A stretch of 34,311 nucleotides of DNA from JAGOUB01 sp964640945. Lineage in GTDB: Bacteria; Patescibacteriota; Gracilibacteria; Peribacterales; Peribacteraceae. The notes below the pieces were generated by a model. The model was not told the DNA's origin and made no database searches. It saw nothing but the letters and a program-made list of their open reading frames with translations. Position 1 is the stretch's first letter; each line of letters starts with the position of its first letter. The translations under genes were made by a program, and so were the position numbers. The DNA lies in contig CAZXIV010000013.1 of NCBI GenBank assembly GCA_964640945.1, forward strand, positions 1 through 34,311, written 5' to 3'. Of the stretch, positions 7,603 to 14,270 are shown piece by piece.

Positions 7603-7608
7603 GGCTAG

Positions 7609-7637
7609 ACTCTAGCGGCGCGGTGCGGTGCGGTCGA
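7609..7637 (-). promoter_or_regulatory. Promoter of lspA, leaderless type
   Basis: Minus strand: TCGACC (7637-7632), 17-nt spacer, TAGAGT (7614-7609), 6 nt, GTG at 7602. Confidence 0.6.
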
Positions 7638-7639
7638 TC

Positions 7640-7933
7640 TTAGCTCTCGCTCACCTCGATCTGCACCTCACCGTCTCCGGCCTTCACACGCGCCTGACAG
7701 CCGAGGCGGTAGGGCTCCATCGTCACGCCCATGTTCTCCTCGCGGTCATTGCGAGCATTCAAGTGCTCAGCGCCGGCTTTTACCTGGCAGAGGCAGGTGG
7801 TGCAGAAGCCGTTGCCGCCGCAGGCATGTTCCATGGGGATGTTGTGATCGAGTGCGATGTGCAGCACCGACTTGCCCTCGGAGCCCGCGACCGTCTTCAC
7901 CTGGCCGCCGATGGTAAATGTCACGTTAGTCAC
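7640..7933 (-). CDS. [2Fe-2S] ferredoxin, adrenodoxin/Isc type
   Basis: 97 aa. The cluster ligands follow the adrenodoxin spacing Cys38-X5-Cys44-X2-Cys47 and Cys79, in a beta-grasp fold beginning TNVTFTIGG. This subtype donates electrons in Fe-S biogenesis, which fits its place divergent from sufC. I use GTG 7933: it starts right at the domain edge, and TTGGTG-N17-TACCCT lies 7 nt upstream. A longer start at 8020 would add 29 unmatched residues. No other redox partner is seen in the window. Confidence 0.9.
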   Translation of the reverse strand: MTNVTFTIGGQVKTVAGSEGKSVLHIALDHNIPMEHACGGNGFCTTCLCQVKAGAEHLNARNDREENMGVTMEPYRLGCQARVKAGDGEVQIEVSES

Positions 7934-7940
7934 GGGCGTC

Positions 7941-7969
7941 AGGGTAGCGTGCTTACGTAAAAGCACCAA
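7941..7969 (-). promoter_or_regulatory. Promoter of the ferredoxin gene, leaderless type
   Basis: Minus strand: TTGGTG (7969-7964), 17-nt spacer, TACCCT (7946-7941), 7 nt, GTG at 7933. The hexamers are weak individually; the spacing is what supports the call. Confidence 0.4.
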
Positions 7970-8048
7970 TCGTCGCCCTAAGGGCTCGATTCTCTCGCAC
8001 GGAGAGGCCTTCGGGTGCATTTCTCTGGCTCATTCTCCTGCAATCTTC

Positions 8049-8056
8049 AATACTGT
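8049..8056 (+). promoter_or_regulatory. -10 element of sufC, near-leaderless
   Basis: AATACT (8049-8054) is 9 nt before the ATG at 8064; an overlapping TACTGT (8051-8056) is 7 nt before it. No Shine-Dalgarno and no convincing -35. Confidence 0.4.
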
Positions 8057-8063
8057 CGGCAGC

Positions 8064-8852
8064 ATGACTGCCGCCCCCACTCTCCTCATCAAGGACCTTC
8101 ACATCTCCGTGGCGGGTGCCGAGGTTGTGTCTGGCGTTCAGCTGACCGTCCTACCGGGTGAGATTCACGCCCTGATGGGCCGTAATGGCTCCGGTAAGAG
8201 CAGCTTGGTGAACGCGCTGGCCGGGCACCCGGGCTATACCATCACCCGCGGCTCGGTTGAGTTTTTAGGCAAAGATCTCCTCGCTCTCGAGCCGCATGAG
8301 CGCGCCCGGGCCGGCCTTTTCCTCGCCTTTCAGTACCCACGTGAGCTTGCCGGCGTGCCACTCCGGAGTTTCCTCTTTGCAGCCGCCAAAGCGCAGCGTG
8401 CCGTGCGCGATCAGGCCGTACCCGCACTCTCGCCGCTCGCCTTCCAAAAAGAGCTTGAGGTCGCCATGCAGGACCTACACTTGGATCCGTCATTCGCTGA
8501 GCGCTCACTCAATCAGGGTTTTAGCGGCGGCGAGAAGAAGAAGGTAGAGATCCTCCAGCTGGCTGTGCTCAAGCCTTCACTCGCGCTCCTCGATGAGACC
8601 GATTCCGGCCTCGACGTCGATGCGCTCAAGATCGTGGCCGAGGGCGTCAACCGTCAGCGCGGTCATGGCTTTGCCGCGCTCATTGTCACGCACTACGCCC
8701 GCATCCTGTCGCACCTCAAGCCCGACCGTGTGCACGTGATGCAGGCGGGGCGCCTGGTTGATTCCGGCGGCCCCGAACTAGCCGAAGCCCTCGAGCGCGA
8801 GGGTTACGCCAAGTATGGCGCCTCGCCCCAGACCATCGCCCTCGAGCGCTAA
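8064..8852 (+). CDS. sufC: Fe-S assembly ATPase SufC
   Basis: 262 aa ABC-type ATPase that energises the SufBCD scaffold. Walker A GRNGSGKSS, the SufC-type signature FSGGEKKKVEI, Walker B LALLDETDSGLD and the switch His (IVTHY) are all intact; the ETDSGLD sequence is typical of SufC rather than of transporters. Start ATG 8064 is chosen because the domain begins a few residues later and a -10 box sits 9 nt upstream. Upstream in-frame extension to 7857 would run through the divergent ferredoxin promoter. sufC is divorced from sufB-sufD (4.4 kb away, opposite strand) and instead is divergent from a ferredoxin of the Fe-S assembly type. Confidence 0.96.
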   Translation: MTAAPTLLIKDLHISVAGAEVVSGVQLTVLPGEIHALMGRNGSGKSSLVNALAGHPGYTITRGSVEFLGKDLLALEPHERARAGLFLAFQYPRELAGVPLRSFLFAAAKAQRAVRDQAVPALSPLAFQKELEVAMQDLHLDPSFAERSLNQGFSGGEKKKVEILQLAVLKPSLALLDETDSGLDVDALKIVAEGVNRQRGHGFAALIVTHYARILSHLKPDRVHVMQAGRLVDSGGPELAEALEREGYAKYGASPQTIALER

Positions 8853-8928
8853 CGGCGCTGTCCACAGAAAATCTTGTAACTTTTCCGCTGTCTGGACGTA
8901 ATAGCATACGGACAGGTGTGTTTCCTTT

Positions 8929-8934
8929 TATACT
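8929..8934 (+). promoter_or_regulatory. -10 element of the SIMPL gene at 8958
   Basis: TATACT, 23 nt before the ATG. The predicted transcript starts about 17 nt before the ATG in a tract made almost only of C and T. Confidence 0.45.
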
Positions 8935-8957
8935 TCTACTCCCTTCTCCCTCTTTCT

Positions 8958-9707
8958 ATGTCTGAAATGACCACTCTCAATGTCCGTCCCCCCATTTGGG
9001 CCCTGATTGTCGCGGTCGCCATCGGCGGTGGCTTCTACTTGGCCGGCAAGAACATCGAGACCAGTGCCGTCCGTCATCCGCCTCTGACCATCTCCGTCAG
9101 CGGCGAAGGCAAGGTGACCGGCAAGCCGGATATCGCCCTGCTCTCCTTCGGCGTCCAGATCGAGCGTCTGGCCACGGCCGAAGCGGCCACGGCCGACCTG
9201 GGCACCCGCATGAGCACGATCATCGCCGGCGCGAAGAGTGCCGGCATCGCCGAGGGCGACATCTCCACTCAGTCCCTCTCGCTTTACCCGGTCTACGATT
9301 ATGAGAATGGACTCAGCCGCCTGCGTGGCTACCAGGCCAGCCAGACGCTCGCGGTGAAAGTGCGCGACACCGCCAAAGTGGGCGATGTGCTCACGCTTGC
9401 CGCCAAGCAGGGCGCCAATCAAATTGGTGGTGTCTCATTCTCCATCGATAACCCCGAGGCCCTGCGCGACAGCGCGCGCGTCGAAGCCATCGACCAGGCC
9501 GAAGAAAAGGCCCGCGAGCTCGCCGGCCAACTCGGTTACTCGCTCGGTCGCATGACCGGCTTTAGTGAAGGCGGCGGATACTACCCGCCCATCATGTACG
9601 CCCGCGATGCCATGGCCGGAGCGGTAGCGAATGAGGCCAAGATGGAAGTGCCGAGCGGCGACCAAGACATCACAGTGAGTGTCACGCTCACCTACCAGCT
9701 CAACTAA
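8958..9707 (+). CDS. SIMPL (DUF541) domain envelope protein
   Basis: 249 aa. One N-terminal hydrophobic helix (about residues 12-28) acts as membrane anchor or uncleaved signal. A canonical SIMPL domain follows: ISVSGEGKVTGKPDIALLSFGV, long helix, GISEGDISTQSLSL-type strand pair, YQASQTLAVKVRD, then QIGGVSFSIDNPE, ARVEAIDQAEEKARELAGQLG and the closing beta strand near the C-terminus. Families of this kind are exported proteins of unclear function, sometimes linked to stress or S-layer-type structures. I use ATG 8958; the upstream in-frame GTG lies within the promoter region. A second, more divergent paralogue is at 4958-5662. Confidence 0.92.
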   Translation: MSEMTTLNVRPPIWALIVAVAIGGGFYLAGKNIETSAVRHPPLTISVSGEGKVTGKPDIALLSFGVQIERLATAEAATADLGTRMSTIIAGAKSAGIAEGDISTQSLSLYPVYDYENGLSRLRGYQASQTLAVKVRDTAKVGDVLTLAAKQGANQIGGVSFSIDNPEALRDSARVEAIDQAEEKARELAGQLGYSLGRMTGFSEGGGYYPPIMYARDAMAGAVANEAKMEVPSGDQDITVSVTLTYQLN

Positions 9708-9990
9708 GCCCGTATCCCTCCTAGGGAGGAGCCGGCGTCACCCGCGCACGGTCGCGCCGTCATCCCTCTACCAAGCGAAGCACCCGCGCGATCGCCGGAC
9801 TCGTCCGGCCGCGCGGGTCTGGCGTGGCGATGGAGTACGGTCGGTCGGGGTACCGGTGTTGTGAGCGTGTCACGACCCGTTTCCTCGCGCTTAGGGGCTC
9901 TACACTCTCTACCGCCCTTATGGCTCTTGAAGACAAGAATCTCATGCTGCGTCGGTCGTGACGGGCTGTCGAGTTTGGGGCTCCACTGTC
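9708..9990. other. Intergenic stretch with a GC-rich cruciform, no gene
   Basis: No credible coding frame on either strand. It contains a strong nested palindrome at 9782-9818: outer 9-bp arms ACCCGCGCG / CGCGCGGGT around an inner 5-bp stem CCGGA / TCCGG with loop CTCG. A 5-bp CCTCC/GGAGG hairpin near 9719-9731 follows the SIMPL stop codon. No T-run, so neither is a standard terminator. Confidence 0.5.
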
Positions 9991-10019
9991 TTGTCACTCC
10001 TGTTTTACACTGCTAGGCT
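9991..10019 (+). promoter_or_regulatory. Promoter of the TPR gene
   Basis: TTGTCA (9991-9996), 17-nt spacer, TAGGCT (10014-10019), giving a ~25-nt leader. An alternative -10, TACGAT (10035-10040), is 10 nt before the ATG at 10051. Confidence 0.5.
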
Positions 10020-10050
10020 GATTTGCCGTGTACCTACGATTCAATGGTCT

Positions 10051-10815
10051 ATGGTCTATCTTGTCGTTCTCATCGGCTCCGCCTCAATCCTCGCCGCCAT
10101 CCTGCTCAGCAAACTTTTGCTCAAGCAGCGTGCGGTCCGTCGTTTTGTGCGCAGTATCCGTCAGCGCCTTCAGTCCGCTGAGGACCGCGGCGCCGTGATG
10201 GTGGAAGAAACGGTGGTCGAGCGCCCGCAGAAAGATCCGCGCACCTCGGCTATCGAGTTGCAGCAAGTTCGCTCGTTCCTCCGCTTGGCCGAGAAAGCCC
10301 TCGCCCAAGAAAAGACGGAGGAGGCCGAGCGCCTCTACATCCAGGCCCTCACCATCCAGCCGCACGCCCAAGACGTGAAGGCTCAACTCGCCAAGCTCTA
10401 CCTGACGAGTAACCGCGAGCCCAAGGCCGAGGCCATGTATCGCGAGCTTCTGAAGGAGCGCGACGAGGTGAGCTTCCACGCCAATCTCGGCTTGGCCTAC
10501 TACCGCCAGGGTAAGTATGTCGACGCCTGCTTCGCCTACCAAGAAGCTCTCAACCTCGATCCAAAAAATCCCGCCCGCTGCGCCGCTCTCGGTCGGGCCT
10601 GTATCGCTGCTCAACGCTTTGCCGAGGCCATTCCGCTGCTCGAGAAGGCGTCGAGCTTTCTCGCTCGCGATACGGAAATCCTCCACTTACTCGCGGAGTG
10701 TTACCTGCAGATTGGCGATAAGGAGCATGCCGAAGAAGCCTACCGCCGCATCAACAAGCTCGAGCCTTATGACGAGGCCGTGAAGCAGAAGATCGTGAGT
10801 TTGGCGCAGGCCTAA
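10051..10815 (+). CDS. Membrane-anchored TPR protein
   Basis: 254 aa. A single N-terminal helix (MVYLVVLIGSASILAAILL) anchors it, a basic stretch follows, and from about residue 80 there are four to five tetratricopeptide repeats (for example AEKALAQEKTEEAERLYIQAL, ANLGLAYYRQGKYVDACFAY, with the Pro that ends each unit). TPR arrays bind partner proteins; the orientation puts the repeats in the cytoplasm. I use ATG 10051, where the hydrophobic helix begins and a good promoter lies upstream; the longer in-frame start at 9958 overlaps that promoter. Partner unknown. Confidence 0.85.
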   Translation: MVYLVVLIGSASILAAILLSKLLLKQRAVRRFVRSIRQRLQSAEDRGAVMVEETVVERPQKDPRTSAIELQQVRSFLRLAEKALAQEKTEEAERLYIQALTIQPHAQDVKAQLAKLYLTSNREPKAEAMYRELLKERDEVSFHANLGLAYYRQGKYVDACFAYQEALNLDPKNPARCAALGRACIAAQRFAEAIPLLEKASSFLARDTEILHLLAECYLQIGDKEHAEEAYRRINKLEPYDEAVKQKIVSLAQA

Positions 10816-10840
10816 TCTTTAGGAAAGGACCGGGTTTCAA

Positions 10841-10972
10841 CGGCTTGAAGCCTGCCGTCTGTCGGGCTTGCTGACGACCAATTTCCGTGAGGGGAGAATT
10901 CAAATGGCCAGCAATCACCCCGTCGATATTGGCTTGTGAGAGGCCGTGTCGGACAATGACTAATACAGACAT
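10841..10972 (-). pseudogene. 5' fragment of a histidine phosphatase (phosphoglycerate-mutase-like) gene
   Basis: The first ~44 residues from ATG 10972 are a perfect opening of the branched histidine phosphatase family: VIVRHGLSQAN with the catalytic RHG, then GVIAGHLNSPLTEIGRQQA. The similarity stops after this and the frame runs into the 3' end of the TPR gene; the remaining three quarters of the protein, with the second catalytic His, are missing. TATCAT still lies 6 nt before the ATG, so the promoter layout survives. The rest was probably lost in a deletion joined to the TPR gene end. Confidence 0.75.
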
Positions 10973-11057
10973 GCTCTTATGATAACAGGTCGTCGGGTTG
11001 GAGCCGGGGTCGGCGGGATGCTACCGTGCACCTCGTATTTTCTTCATCTCTTTCTGT

Positions 11058-11945
11058 ATGGACCCCATTGCCGCGCGTGAGCGCATCGCCGGACCCGGAT
11101 TTATTGCCGCCCTCGATCAAAGTGGTGGCAGCACGCCCGATGCCCTGGCCGCCTACGGCCTCCAGCCGAGCGCTTGGGTGGAGGATAAGGAGAGGATGTT
11201 CACACTCGTGCACGAGATGCGCGCCCGCATCATTGTGAATCCTGCCTTCGACCAGCGCGTGTCTGGCGCCATCCTTTTTGAACGCACGATGCGGAGCGAG
11301 ATCGACGGCCTGCCTACGGCTCAATACCTCAGCGAGCGGAAGAATATCGTGCCGTTCTTGAAAGTGGATGAGGGTCTGGCGGAGCGGACGGGAGGCGTCC
11401 AGCTCATGAAGCCGATGGTGAAGCTGTCGGCACTGCTGCCGAGCGCCGTGGAGCATGGGATCTTCGGTACCAAGATGCGGTCGGTGGTCCACGCCGCCGA
11501 CGCCGAGGGCATTGCCGCCGTCGTCGCTCAGCAGTTCGAGGTGGGTGATACCATCGCCGCCGCCGGCCTGATGCCCATTATCGAGCCCGAGGTGAGCATT
11601 AAATCGCCTGAGAAGGCCGCTTGCGAGGCGCTCCTGCGGGAGGCCATCGTGAAGCACTTGGATTCGCTCCCCGCCGACCGCCAGGTGATGCTCAAGTTGA
11701 CGCTGCCCGAAGAGGCCGATTTCTACCGTCCCCTCGTGGAGCATCCGCGCGTGCTCCGAGTGGTGGCGCTCTCGGGTGGTTACGACCGCGACCTCGCCAA
11801 CCAGAAACTGGCCGCCAACCATGGCGTCACCGCCAGCTTCTCCCGCGCCCTGGTGCAGGACTTGCGGGCGGACCAGAGCGATGAGGCGTTTACAGCCGCC
11901 TTGGACGCGGCTATCGCCGGCATCTATCAGGCGTCGCTGTCCTGA
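11058..11945 (+). CDS. Fructose-bisphosphate aldolase, class I
   Basis: 295 aa, matching the staphylococcal-type class I aldolase at its usual length (about 296 aa). It cleaves fructose 1,6-bisphosphate into glyceraldehyde 3-phosphate and dihydroxyacetone phosphate in glycolysis, by a Schiff base. Signatures: GFIAALDQSGGSTP near the N-terminus, GAILFE, VPFLKVDEGL, GVQLMKP, FGTKMRS, PIIEPEV, MLKLTLP with the Schiff-base Lys213, VVALSGGY and ASFSRAL. ATG 11058 is preceded by a C/T-rich leader without Shine-Dalgarno and a TATTTT at 11036-11041. Stands alone; no other glycolytic gene nearby apart from the phosphatase-like fragment. Confidence 0.95.
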   Translation: MDPIAARERIAGPGFIAALDQSGGSTPDALAAYGLQPSAWVEDKERMFTLVHEMRARIIVNPAFDQRVSGAILFERTMRSEIDGLPTAQYLSERKNIVPFLKVDEGLAERTGGVQLMKPMVKLSALLPSAVEHGIFGTKMRSVVHAADAEGIAAVVAQQFEVGDTIAAAGLMPIIEPEVSIKSPEKAACEALLREAIVKHLDSLPADRQVMLKLTLPEEADFYRPLVEHPRVLRVVALSGGYDRDLANQKLAANHGVTASFSRALVQDLRADQSDEAFTAALDAAIAGIYQASLS

Positions 11946-11987
11946 CGGTGGCTAAAACCCCTGGTGACACCCGTCTTCTGGCTTAGG

Positions 11988-12287
11988 CTAAGCCCGTGTA
12001 TCTTCATGCATCTTTGCCTGCAGCTCCGCTTCGGAAATGACGCCTGTCGACATGATTTTTCCCACTAGAAACCGCGCCTTGAACACTAATTCGGCGGGGT
12101 CTCGCAAGGATTCTCCCTTTTGCACGTCATCAAGCGCATCCGCGACGTAAAAAAGCTCGTCCAAACTCTTGGTGTCGGGGCTTTTTTTCGCTCCGATAGT
12201 GTAACAACTGCGGGCAAGCAAGAATGTCTCACGGATAGTCTCGGCATCCGGCTCAGATCTTAATGGTGTCGATTCTAGGTGTGTCAT
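11988..12287 (-). CDS. Hypothetical protein, 99 aa
   Basis: Orphan, all-helical prediction, acidic and soluble, no membrane segment. The start at ATG 12287 is strongly supported by a consensus promoter: TATAAT 6 nt upstream and TTGCAA 16 nt above it. No Shine-Dalgarno. The stop codon lies in a small hairpin (GGCTTA / TAAGCC, 11980-11994) between this gene and the convergent aldolase gene. Sequence gives no clue to function. Confidence 0.65.
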   Translation of the reverse strand: MTHLESTPLRSEPDAETIRETFLLARSCYTIGAKKSPDTKSLDELFYVADALDDVQKGESLRDPAELVFKARFLVGKIMSTGVISEAELQAKMHEDTRA

Positions 12288-12293
12288 ATTTAT

Positions 12294-12321
12294 ATTATAA
12301 CTGAATTATAAAAAATTGCAA
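12294..12321 (-). promoter_or_regulatory. Promoter of the 99-aa gene, leaderless type
   Basis: Minus strand: TTGCAA (12321-12316), 16-nt spacer, TATAAT (12299-12294), 6 nt, ATG at 12287. One of the best matches to consensus in the window. Confidence 0.72.
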
Positions 12322-12436
12322 GTGTAGCAAAGATGGCCTGTTGTGCTCCTTTCAAGTGGAGGCATCCACGGGGGTACGTAGGCTCGATCTCAATGAAACC
12401 GGGAAAAACCTCTAGCCTCGTAGCCCGCCTTTGGCC

Positions 12437-12442
12437 TAGGCT
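12437..12442 (+). promoter_or_regulatory. -10 element of serS, leaderless type
   Basis: TAGGCT, 7 nt before the ATG at 12450; same hexamer as at the TPR promoter. No clear -35. Confidence 0.4.
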
Positions 12443-12449
12443 TTGGGCC

Positions 12450-13766
12450 ATGATCGACCTGCAGGACCTTCGCGCCCGCCCCGACCTTTACCAGAAGGCG
12501 TGCGACAATAAGCGCATTGCCCTGTCGGTGAAGGATTTCCTCGCGCTCGATACCGCCCGCCGCGCCCTTGTGACCGAGGTCGACCCCATGCGCGCCGAAC
12601 GCAACCGCGTCAGTAAAGACATCGCCACCATGAAGGGTGAGGAGAAGACCAAGGCTATCGCCACCATGAAGGCCCTTGGCGATGAGTTGAAGGTTAAAGA
12701 AGAGAAGCTGGTGGCCGTCGAAGCCGACTGGCTCGCCATGCAGTTAAAGCTCCCCAACGTCCCCCTGCCCGAGGTGCCAGTGGGCCTGAGCGAAGAAGAG
12801 AATGTCGTCATCCGCACCGTCGGCGAGCCGCCGAAGTTCGATTTCCCCGTCCGCGACCACGTCGCGCTCGGCAAACATCTGGACATCATCGACGTCGAGC
12901 AGGCCGCCATCGTCAGCGGCGCCCGCTTCGCCTATCTCAAGGGCGATGCCGTCCGCTTGCAGATGGCCCTCATCCAGCTTACGTTCGATCTCCTGGGCGA
13001 TGAGAAGACTGTCGCCGCCGTCGCAAAGCAGGCCGGCCTCAACGTCTCTACGCGGCCCTTCGTGCCCGTCCTGCCGCCCGTCATCATGCAGCGTGAGGTG
13101 ATGGACCGTATGGACCGCCTGCAGCCTGAGGATCAGCGATATCTCCTGCCGGAGGACGGCCAGGTGCTGGTCGGTTCGGCTGAACACACCCTGGGGCCCT
13201 ACTACATGGAGAAGACCATCCCCGCCGAGCAGCTGCCCGTCCGCTTTATCGGCTATTCCACGGCCTTCCGCCGCGAAGCCGGCACCTACGGCAAAGATAT
13301 GGGCGGCATCCTGCGCGTCCACCAGTTCGACAAGTTGGAGATGGAGTCGTTCGCCGCGGCCGACACTGGTCCCGACGAGCAGAAGCTCATCGTCGCGCTC
13401 CAAGAGCACTTGGTACAGCAGCTTGAGGTCCCCTACCGCGTCATCCAAAAGTGTACCTACGACATCGGCAAGCCCAACGCCAACGGCATCGACATCGACT
13501 GTTGGATGCCCGCGCAAAACACGTACCGCGAGACGCACACGAGCGACTACATGACCGACTTCCAGGCCCGTCGGCTCGGTACCTTTTATAAGGACGCCCA
13601 GGGCACCCGCAAGCTCGTCCACATGAATGATGCCACCGCCTTCGCGATCGGCCGGGCTCTCATTGCCATTCTGGAAAATCACCAAAATGAGGATGGTTCG
13701 GTGAATATTCCGAAAGCTCTTCAGAAGTATATGAATGGGCAGAAGGTGATCATCCCTAGGGTGTAA
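12450..13766 (+). CDS. serS: Serine--tRNA ligase
   Basis: 438 aa class II aminoacyl-tRNA synthetase that charges tRNA-Ser (and tRNA-Sec where present). The N-terminal arm is the expected two-helix coiled coil (about residues 30-105) starting IDLQDLRARPDLYQKAC. Class II motif 2 is seen as FRREAGTYGKDMGG and motif 3 as the C-terminal FAIGRALIAILENHQ. ATG 12450 is the family start; longer in-frame starts up to 12333 add unrelated residues. No Shine-Dalgarno, -10 box 7 nt upstream. Directly downstream is a palindromic MITE-like element, with no clear terminator of its own. Confidence 0.97.
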   Translation: MIDLQDLRARPDLYQKACDNKRIALSVKDFLALDTARRALVTEVDPMRAERNRVSKDIATMKGEEKTKAIATMKALGDELKVKEEKLVAVEADWLAMQLKLPNVPLPEVPVGLSEEENVVIRTVGEPPKFDFPVRDHVALGKHLDIIDVEQAAIVSGARFAYLKGDAVRLQMALIQLTFDLLGDEKTVAAVAKQAGLNVSTRPFVPVLPPVIMQREVMDRMDRLQPEDQRYLLPEDGQVLVGSAEHTLGPYYMEKTIPAEQLPVRFIGYSTAFRREAGTYGKDMGGILRVHQFDKLEMESFAAADTGPDEQKLIVALQEHLVQQLEVPYRVIQKCTYDIGKPNANGIDIDCWMPAQNTYRETHTSDYMTDFQARRLGTFYKDAQGTRKLVHMNDATAFAIGRALIAILENHQNEDGSVNIPKALQKYMNGQKVIIPRV

Positions 13767-13800
13767 GAAAAATCTGCACTCCTAGCAGGTGCCAACCCTT

Positions 13801-14246
13801 GGTTTCCACTTTCTTTGGCGCAAAGAAAGTGGAGAAAGAAACAGGCCGCTGACGTTCCGTTGCCTGCGCGAAATGGCTCGGTCGGCGGAAATCGCAAACT
13901 CGGCCCGCGCTCTTCTTTCAGAAGCGCGGGCCTCAAACAGTGCGATTTCAATTCGCCGACCTTCGCCAATCGCGCGACGGCACCGAAACGAGGCGGCCAC
14001 GCTGTTGAGGGATGTCGACACCGAATGCCATCGCGCACACCGGTTGGTTGCCTGCGGAGGGGTGCGCGCCGTGCCGGGGGTGAAGGGGCCGGAGCCTTGG
14101 TGACATCCTGGGTTTCCACTTGAGCACCGCTTGGCACCAGCTCGGAGATGGGCTCGGCGCGCCAGCGCTTTTGGGTACTTTTGGCGCGCTGCCAAAAGTA
14201 CCACTCGTCTTTCTCCACTTTCTTTGCGCCAAAGAAAGTGGAAACC
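13801..14246. mobile_element. MITE-like palindromic element, 446 bp
   Basis: Bounded by perfect 39-bp inverted repeats (13801-13839 and 14208-14246), each of which contains its own palindrome CCACTTTCTTT / AAAGAAAGTGG. The interior holds an 82-nt imperfect hairpin (13880-13961) with GC-rich core GGCCCGCGCT / AGCGCGGGCC, and a perfect 12-bp hairpin GGTACTTTTGGC / GCCAAAAGTACC (14172-14200). No transposase. It fills the gap between the convergent serS and yidC ends. The motif set (TTTCTTTG...CAAAGAAA with TACTTTTGGC...) reminds me of repeats common in Gammaproteobacteria such as Xanthomonadaceae. Frames that look open in it are artefacts of the palindromes. No clear target-site duplication. Confidence 0.75.
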
Positions 14247-14270
14247 GTTGGTGGGCAGGCGCCTGATTGA

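Noticed and set aside
8860..8870. Possible DnaA box (CTGTCCACA) after sufC, near rnpA-yidC type genes
   Set aside because: A single imperfect match with no cluster of boxes and no AT-rich unwinding region.
13789..14232. Several overlapping open frames of about 95-165 aa between serS and yidC
   Set aside because: They exist on both strands because the DNA is palindromic; they have no ribosome-binding site or promoter at proper distance and their sequence is low-information Arg/Ala/Pro-rich.
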